A stretch of DNA of 64,000 bases from Synechococcus sp. BIOS-U3-1 (lineage in GTDB: Bacteria; Cyanobacteriota; Cyanobacteriia; PCC-6307; Cyanobiaceae): NCBI RefSeq assembly GCF_014279975.1, contig NZ_CP047936.1, positions 2,046,001 to 2,110,000 of the forward strand, in the 5' to 3' direction. Shown here piece after piece: positions 35,199 through 45,862 of the stretch (positions are counted from its first letter, which is position 1; every line of letters begins with the position of its first letter). The position numbers and the translations under genes are program-made. The notes beneath the pieces were generated by a model that saw only the letters and a list, made by a program, of their open reading frames with translations, had not been told where the DNA came from and did not search any database.

Positions 35199-37546
35199 CA
35201 GAATTTCCAGCCAACGCCCAGATTGAAGCGGTACTCACCAGTGAAGTTTTGGCTGGCCACCTCCAGACGCAAGGGGCCTACTGGTGTCGTGACGATCACA
35301 CCAACACCGGGAGAGACGCCCGAACCGGGTTTGTCGAGCAGCTCACCAGGTTTACCGGGAACATTGGCCTGAGAGCCGAAATCGGTACCTGCATCGATAA
35401 ACACCTCGCCAGAAAAGATGCTGAAGATGGGGAAGCGATATTCGATGGTTGCCTCTCCAAAACTGCGTCCAACAGCCAAATCGCAATCAAACCAGCCACG
35501 GACGGAATTGGATCCTCCCAGGCAGAAGGCTTCATAGGGGGGAAGATCACCAACGATGGTTCCAGCCTTGATTTGAAAAGCCAAAGCCTGAGGGCAATTC
35601 TCTGGTTCACCCTCCTTGGGGCGACAACCTTTGGCGAGCTTCAGCCATTTGACTGGAATGAAATGGGTGTAGCTGGTCCGCACACGATTAAAGGTCGGAG
35701 AGTTTTCTCCGACGGACAAATATTGTTCCGTGCCGAAGCTGAAGAAATTACCTGAGGTCGGGTTGCGACCATCATTCAAGGTGCTGTAGGTGGTCGCAAA
35801 CCGAACACTGGCGAGTGTGTTCTGTTCAGCGCAATTAAAGGCAGTACAGATGACCTCATCTTTAGCGACACGATCGTTTTTGATTCTTCTACTAGCAACG
35901 CCATAGGGCCTTGTATCACCCGCATAGTTGATCGGACGAACGGACTGAAGGTTCAGTCCAGCAAGGACTTGCCAGGGCACTTTTTTGAAAGGATCGCCAC
36001 CATTCAGTGGACGCGCAAAAATCACATTGCCGCCGACACGCTCCAGCGCGATTGAATCACCTTCAAAATCAAACCAACTGGTATCTGAAAATGAATCATT
36101 GGCTTCATCAACATTATCGAATTTACTATCAGCAGGATTATTGCTGGAACTGATGGAGTAAATATCAGAGGAATTGTTGTCTTGATAATCATTCAGAGCA
36201 ACAATGTCCCCGTTGTTCTGACTTTGGAAGACTTGAGGAACTTCCCTGCTCAAGAACAATGAGGTTCGGAAGGAGGTCCGATGGTTGTCTCCTTTGATCC
36301 AGGGGTCGGAGAACGTGAGGTTCGCGAGACCGCCGAACTGTCCGTAGGTGATATTGAGTGCCAAGTCCCAAGCACGCCCGAACAAATTGCTGTCCGAAAG
36401 CTGGATTTGGCCAAACACGCCTTGGCTTTGGCTGTAGCCAAGACCGCCTGAGAGAGAGCCAGTGGACTGCTCGACGATGCCAAGAACGATGGTGATAAAA
36501 CCTGGCTCACCGGTCACCGGTTTCAAGGTCACCTTCACATCACTGAACAGTGATGTGCCATATAAGCGCCGAATATCACTCTCAAGTTGGGTGCGATTGA
36601 AGGGTTCGCCTGGCTTGATCGAGATCTCCCTACTCACAACCCATGGTTTGGTCTTGCCCTTAATCGGCTCTCCTTTCTCATTGGTGTCTTCCCCTTCCTT
36701 ATCGATGAATTTCACTTCCACACCAGCAACGGTGCCGATCAAAACCTTCAGCTGCACGACACCATCAGGACTCACCCTGGTGGGCCCACTGACGCGAGCC
36801 AGTGAATACCCCTGCTCGGCGTACCACTTCTGCAGCTCTTTCATCCGCAGCTGCAACTCATTGAGGTTGAGCGTGCGGCCGTAATCGGAACTAAAGGTGT
36901 CCTCGATGACCTGCGGCTCAATCTTGTTGTCCTCAGGATCGAGAACAACCTGAGTCATTACCGGGTTGGGCACCACCTGAACCACCAGCTGAACACCCAG
37001 CGGGCCGTTGATCGGCTCAATCCGAACGTCTGAGAACCATCCGGTGGCATAGATGCCATCGAGATCAAGCTTCAGCTCCTCCCTCGTCACGCGGCTGCCG
37101 GGGCGTACCCGCATGGCGTCATAGGCAGCGAGTTCGAGACGCTCCTGCTCTGGATGTCCATCGATGCCCTGAATGATCACCTCGGTGATCAACACCCTGG
37201 GCTGTTGAGGCCCTTCATCAATCGGCTCTGCAACAGGAGTTGCTGCAGGGGCAGGGGTCACCTCAATGGGCTCGACCTCGATCTGCTCTTCCGTGATCTC
37301 CGTCTCAACCGCATCCGTTTCAGAACCACCCGACTTATCACCATCAATCTCAACACCATCTGCCTCGACAGTTTTCGCCTCAGCATCAACCTGAATCTCT
37401 TCAGTCTGCGCAACTTCAATGTCCGTCACACCAGGCTCAGCCTGGGCTTGCCCCGGCAGACTGCTCATCAAAGGGAGGGCGAGGGCAAACCCCACGGCAC
37501 CTCGCCGAACGGCGTTCTTGGTTCGGCTGGAGGAGAAAGCGACCAT
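35198..37546 (-). CDS. bamA: Outer-membrane assembly protein, Omp85/BamA family
   Basis: Inserts beta-barrel proteins into the outer membrane. I used ATG 37546, giving 782 residues with a signal peptide (GAVGFALALPLMSSLPGQAQ, cleaved after AQA). A long acidic linker precedes three POTRA domains (about 120-400: VLITEVIIQGIDGHPEQERL, then the NPVMTQVVL and GTVAGVEVKFI regions). The barrel ends in an aromatic residue (VGWKF). The loop-6 motif appears as NSVRGWFDCDL. An Asn/Asp/Ser-rich insert sits in the barrel (YQDNNSSDIYS region). Operon with lpx genes. Confidence 0.95.
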   Translation of the reverse strand: MVAFSSSRTKNAVRRGAVGFALALPLMSSLPGQAQAEPGVTDIEVAQTEEIQVDAEAKTVEADGVEIDGDKSGGSETDAVETEITEEQIEVEPIEVTPAPAATPVAEPIDEGPQQPRVLITEVIIQGIDGHPEQERLELAAYDAMRVRPGSRVTREELKLDLDGIYATGWFSDVRIEPINGPLGVQLVVQVVPNPVMTQVVLDPEDNKIEPQVIEDTFSSDYGRTLNLNELQLRMKELQKWYAEQGYSLARVSGPTRVSPDGVVQLKVLIGTVAGVEVKFIDKEGEDTNEKGEPIKGKTKPWVVSREISIKPGEPFNRTQLESDIRRLYGTSLFSDVKVTLKPVTGEPGFITIVLGIVEQSTGSLSGGLGYSQSQGVFGQIQLSDSNLFGRAWDLALNITYGQFGGLANLTFSDPWIKGDNHRTSFRTSLFLSREVPQVFQSQNNGDIVALNDYQDNNSSDIYSISSSNNPADSKFDNVDEANDSFSDTSWFDFEGDSIALERVGGNVIFARPLNGGDPFKKVPWQVLAGLNLQSVRPINYAGDTRPYGVASRRIKNDRVAKDEVICTAFNCAEQNTLASVRFATTYSTLNDGRNPTSGNFFSFGTEQYLSVGENSPTFNRVRTSYTHFIPVKWLKLAKGCRPKEGEPENCPQALAFQIKAGTIVGDLPPYEAFCLGGSNSVRGWFDCDLAVGRSFGEATIEYRFPIFSIFSGEVFIDAGTDFGSQANVPGKPGELLDKPGSGVSPGVGVIVTTPVGPLRLEVASQNFTGEYRFNLGVGWKF

Positions 37547-37591
37547 TGAGGAGACGGAAGTCGGCCGAGCCGGCCACAAACGTCGGTGAAC

Positions 37592-38344
37592 TTAACTGCA
37601 GTTACGGGGTGTCGGGCAGGCCCCTTGTACCCGTTTGCAGACCTCCCCGTAGGCCTCGATTACCCCACCCAAGTCCTTCCGAAATCGATCCTTGTCGAGG
37701 ATGCGCTCCTCAGCATCCATGCACGACAGATCCCAAAGTCGACAGGTGTCAGGACTGATCTCATCAGCTAAAAGCAGCTCACCAGAGGCATTGAGGCCAA
37801 GCTCCAGCTTGAAATCCACCAGCTGCAGGTCGACACTTTTGAAGAAAGGAACCAGCACAGCATTCACCTGTCTCGCCAAGAGCTCGATCCGCCCCCGCAG
37901 CTCGGTAGGCACCAGACCCAGCAGAGCCAGACGTGCGTCCGTCAGTAACGGATCCCCCAGACCATCGTCTTTGTAATACAGATCAAGCAGAGCCGGCTCA
38001 AGGGCTGTGCCCTGCACGATCGGCGTTTCGCGACAGAGCGAGCCAGTCGCGATGTTGCGAAGCACCACCTCAACCGGAATCACTTCGACGCGTTGAACAA
38101 CCATCCAGGTGTCCCCAGCGATTCCGTAGTAATGGGTAGGGATGCCCTCCCGCTCCAGCAACTCGAATAGACAAGCTGAGATCCGGCAGTTAAGACGCCC
38201 CTTGTCATCCAGCTGAGCCTTTTTTTGAGCGTTGAATGCAGTGGCGTCGTTCTTGAATTCCACCAGCACTTGCTGGTCGCTTGAACCGGCATAGACGCGT
38301 TTGGCTTTGCCTTCATAAAGAAGGTCGCCGTGAGGAATGGTCAT
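37592..38344 (-). CDS. purC: SAICAR synthetase
   Basis: Purine synthesis: joins CAIR and aspartate using ATP. The sequence begins [18 protein letters not shown], and contains [20 protein letters not shown] and [15 protein letters not shown], all family-typical. 250 residues. It lies 45 bases before bamA and overlaps the stop of the upstream secreted protein gene by four bases (ATGA). Confidence 0.97.
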   Translation of the reverse strand: MTIPHGDLLYEGKAKRVYAGSSDQQVLVEFKNDATAFNAQKKAQLDDKGRLNCRISACLFELLEREGIPTHYYGIAGDTWMVVQRVEVIPVEVVLRNIATGSLCRETPIVQGTALEPALLDLYYKDDGLGDPLLTDARLALLGLVPTELRGRIELLARQVNAVLVPFFKSVDLQLVDFKLELGLNASGELLLADEISPDTCRLWDLSCMDAEERILDKDRFRKDLGGVIEAYGEVCKRVQGACPTPRNCS

Positions 38345-39336
38345 GGCTGCTCATCAACGCCGGTCGCGCCGGCTTCAGGTACTGATGATTCTCCCAGCGC
38401 GGCGTGGCCACCTGGTGCCCGCGGAGAGCGCAGGTCCTGCTGCAGCTGCTGGCGTTGCTCAAGAGAAACCCCTGGCAGATCCTGATCGAGATCCAGCAAG
38501 GTGAAGCGGTCATCAACTCTGGTTGCCAGCCGTCGCAGCCGTTCGCGGGGACGTTCACCACTACCGCCTCTGGCAAGTTCCAGCCGCAACTGAAGCCGCA
38601 GCAAGTCTTCTGCCTGATTCCAGGCCTGCTCTGAAGCGGCCTGATCAAGCGCTGCCTCAATCAGAGATGCGCTGCGTTCGAACTCCATCACATCCAGCAG
38701 TTCAGCTGCGAGACCAAGACGACGTGCTGCGATTACCCCTGGCGTTCGGCCCGCAAGCAAGGTGATCACAGCTTGCTCCGGCTGCCCGGAGGCGATCTGC
38801 GCTTCGGCCAGAAGGTCAAGAGCTGAACGTGTTGCAGGCAAACCTTGATCATCCAGACCCACCACAAGCTGCTCAGCATCAAGACTGGTGAGGTCTCCTT
38901 CCGCAAGACGCCGCAGAGTCAGGACAATGCGCTGCTGATCCAATGCTGCACTGGCAGCCTGCCAAGACAACAGCAACCATTCCCGGCGTCGACGACCGGG
39001 ACCGGGGCCATAGCGACTGAGGACCACTTGGGCGCTATCTGGCGCTTTACAGGACATCAGGACCCTGGCATTGGCCATCACCACATCGAATGTTTGCGGA
39101 GCTGGCGCAACCAGCATGAGCCGATCACGCAGCTGCTGAAGACGTTCATTAATTCCGAACCTGGCCGACTCCTCGCAGGCCAGCTCCAGTTCAGGAAGAC
39201 CTCCTTCGTTCAGAACAGTCTCGAAGACCTCCTGAGGCATGGGCACCGCAGATTGGAGCGACATCGAGGAGCCTGGCGTTGCGGAGCCTGGCACCACCGC
39301 CAAGAGAAGTGACAGAGGCAGGGGGAGCAAACCCAT
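38341..39336 (-). CDS. Secreted helical-repeat (TPR-like) protein
   Basis: I chose ATG 39336, whose product begins with a signal peptide ([19 protein letters not shown]). The rest is a series of helix pairs rich in Ala, Leu and Arg ([55 protein letters not shown]), suggesting TPR-like repeats. Probably periplasmic, with a protein-binding role. Translationally coupled to purC by overlap; their functions are not obviously linked. Confidence 0.75.
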   Translation of the reverse strand: MGLLPLPLSLLLAVVPGSATPGSSMSLQSAVPMPQEVFETVLNEGGLPELELACEESARFGINERLQQLRDRLMLVAPAPQTFDVVMANARVLMSCKAPDSAQVVLSRYGPGPGRRRREWLLLSWQAASAALDQQRIVLTLRRLAEGDLTSLDAEQLVVGLDDQGLPATRSALDLLAEAQIASGQPEQAVITLLAGRTPGVIAARRLGLAAELLDVMEFERSASLIEAALDQAASEQAWNQAEDLLRLQLRLELARGGSGERPRERLRRLATRVDDRFTLLDLDQDLPGVSLEQRQQLQQDLRSPRAPGGHAALGESSVPEAGATGVDEQP

Positions 39337-39437
39337 AGGCCGGAAGGCGTTCAACAAAGATGGAACGATCGCTCCTCTATCAACAACAGCGGAGCGACGC
39401 TCAAACCTAAGGGCCTCCGCCCGAAACACTTGCCTCC

Positions 39438-40754
39438 ATGGCCCATTCCAGCTCCCGTCCTCAAACCCTGCCGCCGCTCCGTCACTTGCTCGTGGTGGGC
39501 GGTGGTGGCCGTGAACAGGCTCTGGCCTGGGCCTTGCGCCGCTGCACAGGAATTGAGGCTGTTTGGGTCACGCCTGGAAACGGAGGAACCGAAGACCTCG
39601 ACGGCTGCAAGTCGTTAGCGGTCGGGGAACAGGATGCCGAGGGCCTGATCAAAACCTGCAGGGAACAAGCGATCGATCTCGTGGTAATCGGACCGGAAGC
39701 TCCTCTTGCTGCAGGGGTGGCTGATCGTTTACGGGATGAAGGACTAGCGGTATTTGGACCCAGCGCCGAAGGTGCTCAGCTTGAGTCCAGCAAAGCCTGG
39801 GCCAAGGCTTTGATGCGCGAAGCCAAAATTCCCACCGCGGGTCACTGGACTATCGCGAGCGCCGGTGAGGGGCTCGAATTACTGGAAGAGCTGCAACGAC
39901 CACTGGTAGTGAAAGCCGATGGCTTGGCAGCGGGGAAAGGAGTAACCGTCGCCGAAACCCTCGAAGAGACTGCAGCCGCAATTCATGACGCCTTTGCCGG
40001 GCGCTTCGGCTGCGCAGGTGAGCGGCTGGTTCTGGAGGAACGTCTTCAAGGTCCTGAGGTGTCTGTTTTCGCCTTGTGCGATGGCGAGCGCATGGTGCTG
40101 TTACCTCCGGCTCAAGACCACAAGAGACTGCTCGAGGGCGACCGGGGACCGAATACCGGGGGCATGGGCGCCTATGCACCTGCTCCGTTGCTCGATCAGG
40201 CCGGGCTTGCACAGGTGCAGCAGCTTGTACTCGAACCCACCCTGCAGGCACTGAGGGATCAGGGAATCGAATACAGAGGGGTGATCTATGCCGGCTTGAT
40301 GCTGACCAAGGAGGGTCCCCAGGTGATCGAATTCAACTGTCGCTTCGGAGATCCTGAATGCCAAACCCTGATGCCCTTGATGGGTCCAGAACTCGCGAAG
40401 GTGCTGCAGGCCTGCGCCCTTGGCTGTCTGGATCAGGCACCCGAGCTCTCGGTTGCACAAACCTGCAGCGCTTGTATTGTCGCCGCCGCTGAGGGCTATC
40501 CCGAAACTCCACGCAAGGGGGATTTAATCCAGCTGAAGTCGGATTCCGACAGGCAACGGCAACTGTTTCATGCCGGGACGCGTCGTCAGGATGATGGTCA
40601 GGTGGTGACTGCCGGAGGACGGGTGCTGACGCAGGTCGCCCAAGCAGCAGACTTTGATCAGGCCTTCGCAAGCGCCTACGCAGGACTCGACTTGGTGCGG
40701 TTTAACGGCATGCAGTTCCGTCGAGACATCGGTCATCAGGTGCGCCGGTCCTAG
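39438..40754 (+). CDS. purD: Phosphoribosylamine-glycine ligase
   Basis: Purine synthesis, ATP-grasp enzyme, 438 residues. HLLVVGGGGREQALAWAL starts the N-domain; VVIGPEAPLAAGVAD, VVKADGLAAGKGVTVAET and VIEFNCRFGDPECQ are diagnostic. It is followed 9 bases later by nblS. Confidence 0.97.
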   Translation: MAHSSSRPQTLPPLRHLLVVGGGGREQALAWALRRCTGIEAVWVTPGNGGTEDLDGCKSLAVGEQDAEGLIKTCREQAIDLVVIGPEAPLAAGVADRLRDEGLAVFGPSAEGAQLESSKAWAKALMREAKIPTAGHWTIASAGEGLELLEELQRPLVVKADGLAAGKGVTVAETLEETAAAIHDAFAGRFGCAGERLVLEERLQGPEVSVFALCDGERMVLLPPAQDHKRLLEGDRGPNTGGMGAYAPAPLLDQAGLAQVQQLVLEPTLQALRDQGIEYRGVIYAGLMLTKEGPQVIEFNCRFGDPECQTLMPLMGPELAKVLQACALGCLDQAPELSVAQTCSACIVAAAEGYPETPRKGDLIQLKSDSDRQRQLFHAGTRRQDDGQVVTAGGRVLTQVAQAADFDQAFASAYAGLDLVRFNGMQFRRDIGHQVRRS

Positions 40755-40763
40755 TCTCGGTAG

Positions 40764-42872
40764 ATGTGCCCCGGCGGAATGGCCAGCGATCCAGTCACGG
40801 CTCAAAACGAGGTGCCTGCGCAATGGGCAACTCCAATCGCCGAAACTGAGCAAACAACCGCAAGGGGTTTGTGGCCGCAGGCTCGCTCCTGGTGGGCAGA
40901 ATTCAGCCTTCAGACCAAACTGCTCGCCGTGGCCACCCTTGTGGTGAGTCTGATGATGACGGGCATCACCTTCTTCGCTCTGAACGGCATTCAGCGCGAC
41001 ACGGCGATGAACGACACGCGCTATGCGAGGGATCTGGGCTTACTGCTCGCGGGCAATGTCAGCGAGCTGGTGGCGGAAGGTCGTGATCGCGAACTGGCCA
41101 ATGTGACGGAAACCTTCTGGCGCTCGAGCAGAAGCCTCCGCTACATCTTTTTTGCCGATCCTGACGGCATCGTGTATTTGGGCATTCCCGTCAGCGGCAG
41201 TGACGATGCCAGCAATGAGGATCTGCGCCTCAGCCGGCGCCTGGAACTGCCGGATGAACTGCGCAACCGCACACAGAATCCGCTGGTCCGCCAGCACATG
41301 ACACCTCAGGGGCAAGTCACGGATGTGTTCGTGCCGATGGTGGAGAACAACAACTACCTCGGCGTACTGGCTCTGGGTGTGAACCCCAACGAAACAGCTC
41401 TCGCCAGTGCAGCACTCACCCGTGAAGTCACGGTGGCGGTGTTCATTTCAATCTGGGTCCTGGTGATTCTGGGGGCTGTGTTCAATGCACTGACCATCAC
41501 ACGTCCGGTCAAGGAGCTGCTGAGAGGCGTGCGATCCATTGGCGATGGAGACTTCCGCGCTCGCATCGGCCTGCCGATGGGAGGCGAACTGGGGGAACTG
41601 TTGGATGGTTTCAACGCCATGGCATCCCAGTTGCAGGACTATGACGCAGCCAACATCGAAGAACTTCAGGCGGCTCAGGTCAAGCAAGCTTCTCTGATCG
41701 CGACCATGGCCGATGGTGCGGTTCTGCTCGACGGTGATGGCCGCATCGTGCTCGTCAATCCGACGGCGCGACGCTTATTTCGCTGGGAAGGACGCAATCT
41801 CGAAGGCCAGGACTTTCTCAACGAGCTACCAGAACTGCTGGCGGTGGAATTGCACGAAACAATCGACGCTGTGTTCTCCAAGCAAACAGACACCAATGAA
41901 CTGCGCAGCAGTGTTGGTGATCCGCCGAGGACCCTGCGTTTCGTCATCCAGGCCGTACGCGAGCCGAGCGGTGACACCCTCAAGGGGATCGCGGTAACAA
42001 TCCAGGACCTCACGCGAGAAGTGGAGCTGAATGCCGCTCAGAGCCGTTTCATCAGCAACGTCTCCCACGAACTGCGTACCCCGTTGTTCAACATCAAGAG
42101 TTACGTGGAGACCCTCCACGACATGGGAGATCAGCTCAGCGAAGAGGATCGAAAAGAATTTCTGGGGGTCGCCAATTCGGAGACAGATCGCCTCACTCGA
42201 CTGGTGAACGACGTTCTTGATCTGTCCAGGCTGGAATCCAATCGCGTAGTGCAGTTTGATCCAGTCGATCTCCGTCCTGGCCTGGAGCAAGCCCTGCGCA
42301 GCTATCAGCTGAACGCCAGCGACAAGCAGGTTGAGCTGAGTCTCGAAGCGAACCGCGACCTCCCAGACGTACTGGGTAATTGGGACCTGATCCTGCAGGT
42401 CCTCGACAATCTGATCGGAAATGCTCTGAAATTCAGTCGCAGCGGCGGACGCTTAACAGTCAGGGCTTACACCTGGCCAGACAGCTGTCAGATGGGAGCG
42501 TCGGAAGCGGACATCGACAGCAACGATGGACCCACCTGCATCCTTAGTTCACCGCTGCCGAAAATCCGGGTGGAGGTATGTGACACGGGCTACGGCATCA
42601 GCGAGGAAAGCCAAAAACGCATCTTTGAGCGCTTTTATCGGGTCGAAAACGCGGTTCACACCGAGGTTGGAACTGGGCTTGGACTCTCGATCGTCCGAGG
42701 CATCCTCGAAAAACACGGCAGCATGATTTCAATGGTCAGTGAGCCTGATGTCGGCACGACGTTCTGGTTTGAGCTCCCTCTGGCACAAGAAGATCCAGAC
42801 GAATTGAAGTGGAAGGCTGAGCGTCAGAGTGACGATGAACGTCTGGCTTTGACGCCCAACACGGAGAGCTGA
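40764..42872 (+). CDS. nblS: Sensor histidine kinase NblS
   Basis: The essential cyanobacterial light/stress sensor kinase (Hik33/DspA family), acting through RpaB and related regulators. Two membrane helices lie at about 51-73 (LLAVATLVVSLMMTGITFFA) and 222-245 (VAVFISIWVLVILGAVFN) with a sensor domain between. HAMP, a PAS domain (from about 310), the HisKA H-box (SHELRTPLFNIKS, His at 435) and the HATPase follow, with NLIGNALKFS, DTGYGIS and GTGLGLSIV. 702 residues; an ATG five codons later is also possible. It converges on kaiC with 12 bases between stops. Confidence 0.95.
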   Translation: MCPGGMASDPVTAQNEVPAQWATPIAETEQTTARGLWPQARSWWAEFSLQTKLLAVATLVVSLMMTGITFFALNGIQRDTAMNDTRYARDLGLLLAGNVSELVAEGRDRELANVTETFWRSSRSLRYIFFADPDGIVYLGIPVSGSDDASNEDLRLSRRLELPDELRNRTQNPLVRQHMTPQGQVTDVFVPMVENNNYLGVLALGVNPNETALASAALTREVTVAVFISIWVLVILGAVFNALTITRPVKELLRGVRSIGDGDFRARIGLPMGGELGELLDGFNAMASQLQDYDAANIEELQAAQVKQASLIATMADGAVLLDGDGRIVLVNPTARRLFRWEGRNLEGQDFLNELPELLAVELHETIDAVFSKQTDTNELRSSVGDPPRTLRFVIQAVREPSGDTLKGIAVTIQDLTREVELNAAQSRFISNVSHELRTPLFNIKSYVETLHDMGDQLSEEDRKEFLGVANSETDRLTRLVNDVLDLSRLESNRVVQFDPVDLRPGLEQALRSYQLNASDKQVELSLEANRDLPDVLGNWDLILQVLDNLIGNALKFSRSGGRLTVRAYTWPDSCQMGASEADIDSNDGPTCILSSPLPKIRVEVCDTGYGISEESQKRIFERFYRVENAVHTEVGTGLGLSIVRGILEKHGSMISMVSEPDVGTTFWFELPLAQEDPDELKWKAERQSDDERLALTPNTES

Positions 42873-42884
42873 TCGCGGCGCTGA

Positions 42885-44423
42885 TCAGGCGTCGGGAGCC
42901 ACCCCGCGGGCGATGCGAGAAAGCTCACTGCGCTCATCACTGATGACCCGATTCGGCACTCCAGAGATGATCCGCTCAAAGTTGGAGAAGGAATCCTTGA
43001 TCTGCGGACCGTTGCCGGTGATCACAAACTCACGGATGCCCTTGTCATGCCAGGACCCACGCATCTTGAACACATTGACGGCGCGGGCCATTTCTCCACG
43101 GATCTCGACGTACTGCAACAACAAGATCGTGTCGGTGATAGTGGAAATATGGGAATCAGTGATCGAATGGCTGCCCATGAACTCCTCTGAGGTGTTCGTG
43201 AAGAAGCCGGCGATTTCTTCCTGTTTCGCATAGCCAGTCACACCGATCACGAATTGACGGAAGGCGTTGTGACTCACACCACGGGCCAGGGCGGAGAGGG
43301 AGTCAATCGCCATCCGTGAAGGTTTGAACTGACTGATCTCCGTCTTGATGATCTGCAGGTGATCCTCGAGGCCAGTCGATTCCGGATAAGCACAAATGAT
43401 CTTGAGCAGACCATCCTGCTCCATCTGTTCAAAATCAATGCCCCAGCTGGTGCCGTTGCGGAGGAGCTGGGCACGCGACTCCTCGTAAGCGAACAGGATG
43501 GCGCGTTCTTTATTGCGACAAGCATCCTCGATGAAATTCGAGACAAGCAGCGTCTTGCCAGTACCCGTGGCTCCCGTCGCCAGAATGATCGAGTCTTTGA
43601 AAAAACCACCTCCGCACATCTCATCGAGTCGGGGAACGCCCGAACTGATCCGCACATTGGAGGAGCGCTGAGTGAGTTGCATGGCACCAAGCGGGAAGAT
43701 GCTGATCCCATGCGCACCCATCGTGAATGGGAACTCTCCCTTCATGTGGGTGGTGCCGCGCAGCTTGAGAATCTCCACGGTGCGCCGACGGCGTTCACCC
43801 TCCAGCACATTGCGCAGAATCACCACGTTGTCGGAGACGAATTCTTCAACGCCGTAGCGAGCAATCGGACCGTATTCGTCGATGCGCTCCGTCGTCATCA
43901 CGGTGGTGACACCGATCTCCTTGAGACGAGCAATCAGACGGAAGATTTCGCGACGGACAACGAAGACAGCGTCGTATTGCTGAAACACCGCCGTGATCGA
44001 ATCGATCGCAACCCGTTTCGCTTTGTATTTACGAATGGCGTAATTGATCCGCTCTATCAGACCGGACAGGTCGAAACTTCCGGCCACATCCTGACCATCG
44101 GGGTCGGGAGAGGCGTCAAGGATAAACAGCTTGTCCTGTTCGACCATCTCTTGCAAATTCCAACCAAAACTGGCGGCATTGCGAAGGATGTCGAGAGGCG
44201 ACTCTTCGAAGGTGACAAAAATCCCCGGTTCGTCGAAGTGGGCGACGCCGTTGTGCAGAAAATGCAGCGAGAAGACCGTTTTGCCGGTGCCGGAGGTACC
44301 GCTAATCAGTGTGCTGCGCCCGATGGGAAGGCCGCCGTGACAGACATCATCAAAACCCTCGATCCCTGTCGGAAGCTTCTGAACCTGCATCTGTGGAGAA
44401 CCACTGGAGCTGGAGATCTGCAT
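42885..44423 (-). CDS. kaiC: Circadian clock ATPase/kinase KaiC
   Basis: Core of the circadian oscillator: a hexameric double-domain RecA-like protein with autokinase, autophosphatase and ATPase activity. The CI Walker A is GTSGTGKT (about 43-50) and the CII one is GATGTGKT. The phosphorylation pair Ser-Thr lies in DSHISTITDT at 427-428. 512 residues, close to the 519 of S. elongatus. The C-terminal A-loop region (RSELSRIARGV) that KaiA binds is present. 66 bases separate it from kaiB. Confidence 0.99.
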   Translation of the reverse strand: MQISSSSGSPQMQVQKLPTGIEGFDDVCHGGLPIGRSTLISGTSGTGKTVFSLHFLHNGVAHFDEPGIFVTFEESPLDILRNAASFGWNLQEMVEQDKLFILDASPDPDGQDVAGSFDLSGLIERINYAIRKYKAKRVAIDSITAVFQQYDAVFVVRREIFRLIARLKEIGVTTVMTTERIDEYGPIARYGVEEFVSDNVVILRNVLEGERRRRTVEILKLRGTTHMKGEFPFTMGAHGISIFPLGAMQLTQRSSNVRISSGVPRLDEMCGGGFFKDSIILATGATGTGKTLLVSNFIEDACRNKERAILFAYEESRAQLLRNGTSWGIDFEQMEQDGLLKIICAYPESTGLEDHLQIIKTEISQFKPSRMAIDSLSALARGVSHNAFRQFVIGVTGYAKQEEIAGFFTNTSEEFMGSHSITDSHISTITDTILLLQYVEIRGEMARAVNVFKMRGSWHDKGIREFVITGNGPQIKDSFSNFERIISGVPNRVISDERSELSRIARGVAPDA

Positions 44424-44489
44424 AACGACGCTCTTATGGCTGCAAGTTAAGGAAAAAACAAGTCACCACCTGCTGGTGCACGGGCAGGC

Positions 44490-44849
44490 TTAAGAATCTG
44501 ATTCGTCTGTCTCTGACTCTTTCAACGCATCCATCAACGATGAAGTGAGGTTGTTCTCGGTGAGTTCGTCGTAGAGAAGGTCAAGTCCAATCAGCACCCG
44601 CTCACGGTCGGACAGATCGCCGATGATCCGACGCACCGGAGGGGGGAGGATCTTCGACAGCGTCGGGGTGGCGAGAATCTTGTCTTCCTCCGCCAGCTGC
44701 GGATTCTTGAGCACATCAATCACTTTCAGGGCGTAGACGCCTTTGAATTCAGTCTCAAGGATGTTGCGCAGAGTCTTGAGTGCCCTCATGGAGTTCGGCG
44801 TGTTGCCGGCCACGTAGAGCTTGAGGATGTAAGTCTTGCGTGGGCTCAT
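44490..44849 (-). CDS. kaiB: Circadian clock protein KaiB
   Basis: The fold-switching clock protein that binds phosphorylated KaiC and sequesters KaiA. The core [20 protein letters not shown] and [20 protein letters not shown], ending [20 protein letters not shown], is highly typical. The 119-residue length includes an acidic tail (ESETDESDS) longer than in freshwater KaiB. Its ATG overlaps the kaiA stop (ATGA). Confidence 0.99.
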   Translation of the reverse strand: MSPRKTYILKLYVAGNTPNSMRALKTLRNILETEFKGVYALKVIDVLKNPQLAEEDKILATPTLSKILPPPVRRIIGDLSDRERVLIGLDLLYDELTENNLTSSLMDALKESETDESDS

Positions 44850-45748
44850 GGAGCCACCTCCGGATCGGTGAGAACACGACGTTCCCCGGCCGCGGGTGTC
44901 ATAGAGACCTCAGGAGGGATCGAGCGTCGATACATCTCGCAGAGGTGAGCCATGACATCGAGCAGAGCGAGGCGATAGTCCTGAAGAAAATCGTTTTTAT
45001 GCCCTTCAAGTCTGAGCTGCTTCCAGAAGTCGTCAATGAGATTCATGTGGATCTCCACAGCTCGGGTGATCGGCAGATCACCGAAGAAGGCTGTGTTCAC
45101 GAAACTCTCCAGTGCCTGGTTGGCCGCAGCCGGATCCCTGAAGTAACTGATCAATAGATCTCGGTAGGTGCGCTGAAGTGACTGAACGAGGTCCCGCTGC
45201 TCATCAGGGGGCAAGTTGGCGAGAAAGCGCGAGGGGTCTCGCTTGTAAAAGACACCCAGATATCCGAGGCGTTCTTGTAGACGACTGGACAACTTCCAGG
45301 CGCTGCCCTCCATCGCAGGCATGGCGTTGTGTTCAGCAGCTTCATCTGGCCTGGATTCCTTTTGCCCCTGACGCAGGAAGCGTGAAATCGAGGCATCAAC
45401 GTTGTAACCCAGCTGCTCCAACTGATCTCCAGGTAGATGGACCTCTTCAGGGTGGTAATCCACGCGACCCTTCAGCTCACCCACCACCACGGCGGGGAAC
45501 AACAGCCCCTCAATGCCGAGCGCTTCACGGGTCTTGCCATCCAGCAGACACTGCTCAATGACAACGGCGTCCACCGCTTCCCGCTGGCGGCAGAGCAGTT
45601 CCACAACACCCTGACCTGACTCGACGGCACCAAGATCAACGGGTGAATAGCGATTCACCGGAAGCCATTGGCAGCAAATCTCTACGAGATCTCTCGTCTT
45701 GAGCAGCAAAGCGATCGTGAGTGCCGGACGAGCCATCCACTGCGACAA
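44846..45748 (-). CDS. kaiA: Circadian clock protein KaiA
   Basis: Stimulates KaiC autophosphorylation. The N-terminal pseudo-receiver (about 1-135, [20 protein letters not shown]) is followed by a linker and the C-terminal four-helix dimerisation domain (about 175-280, [20 protein letters not shown], then [20 protein letters not shown]). 300 residues, full length. Retention of KaiA points to Synechococcus rather than Prochlorococcus. First gene of kaiABC; 114 bases separate it from rplU on the other strand. Confidence 0.98.
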   Translation of the reverse strand: MSQWMARPALTIALLLKTRDLVEICCQWLPVNRYSPVDLGAVESGQGVVELLCRQREAVDAVVIEQCLLDGKTREALGIEGLLFPAVVVGELKGRVDYHPEEVHLPGDQLEQLGYNVDASISRFLRQGQKESRPDEAAEHNAMPAMEGSAWKLSSRLQERLGYLGVFYKRDPSRFLANLPPDEQRDLVQSLQRTYRDLLISYFRDPAAANQALESFVNTAFFGDLPITRAVEIHMNLIDDFWKQLRLEGHKNDFLQDYRLALLDVMAHLCEMYRRSIPPEVSMTPAAGERRVLTDPEVAP

Positions 45749-45862
45749 GGGTTGAGCTGAATCTTGACGAAAGGGACTAAGAAGACCGAGGATCTTTGTT
45801 TGTCTTTCGATTGCGGCTCAGGCCAAATCGGCTTGTCCGAGCCTGACCGCGTCCCTCAGCAC

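Noticed and set aside
43359-44450. 363-aa plus-strand frame opposite kaiC
   Set aside because: Long antisense frame of a highly conserved gene; no domain features.
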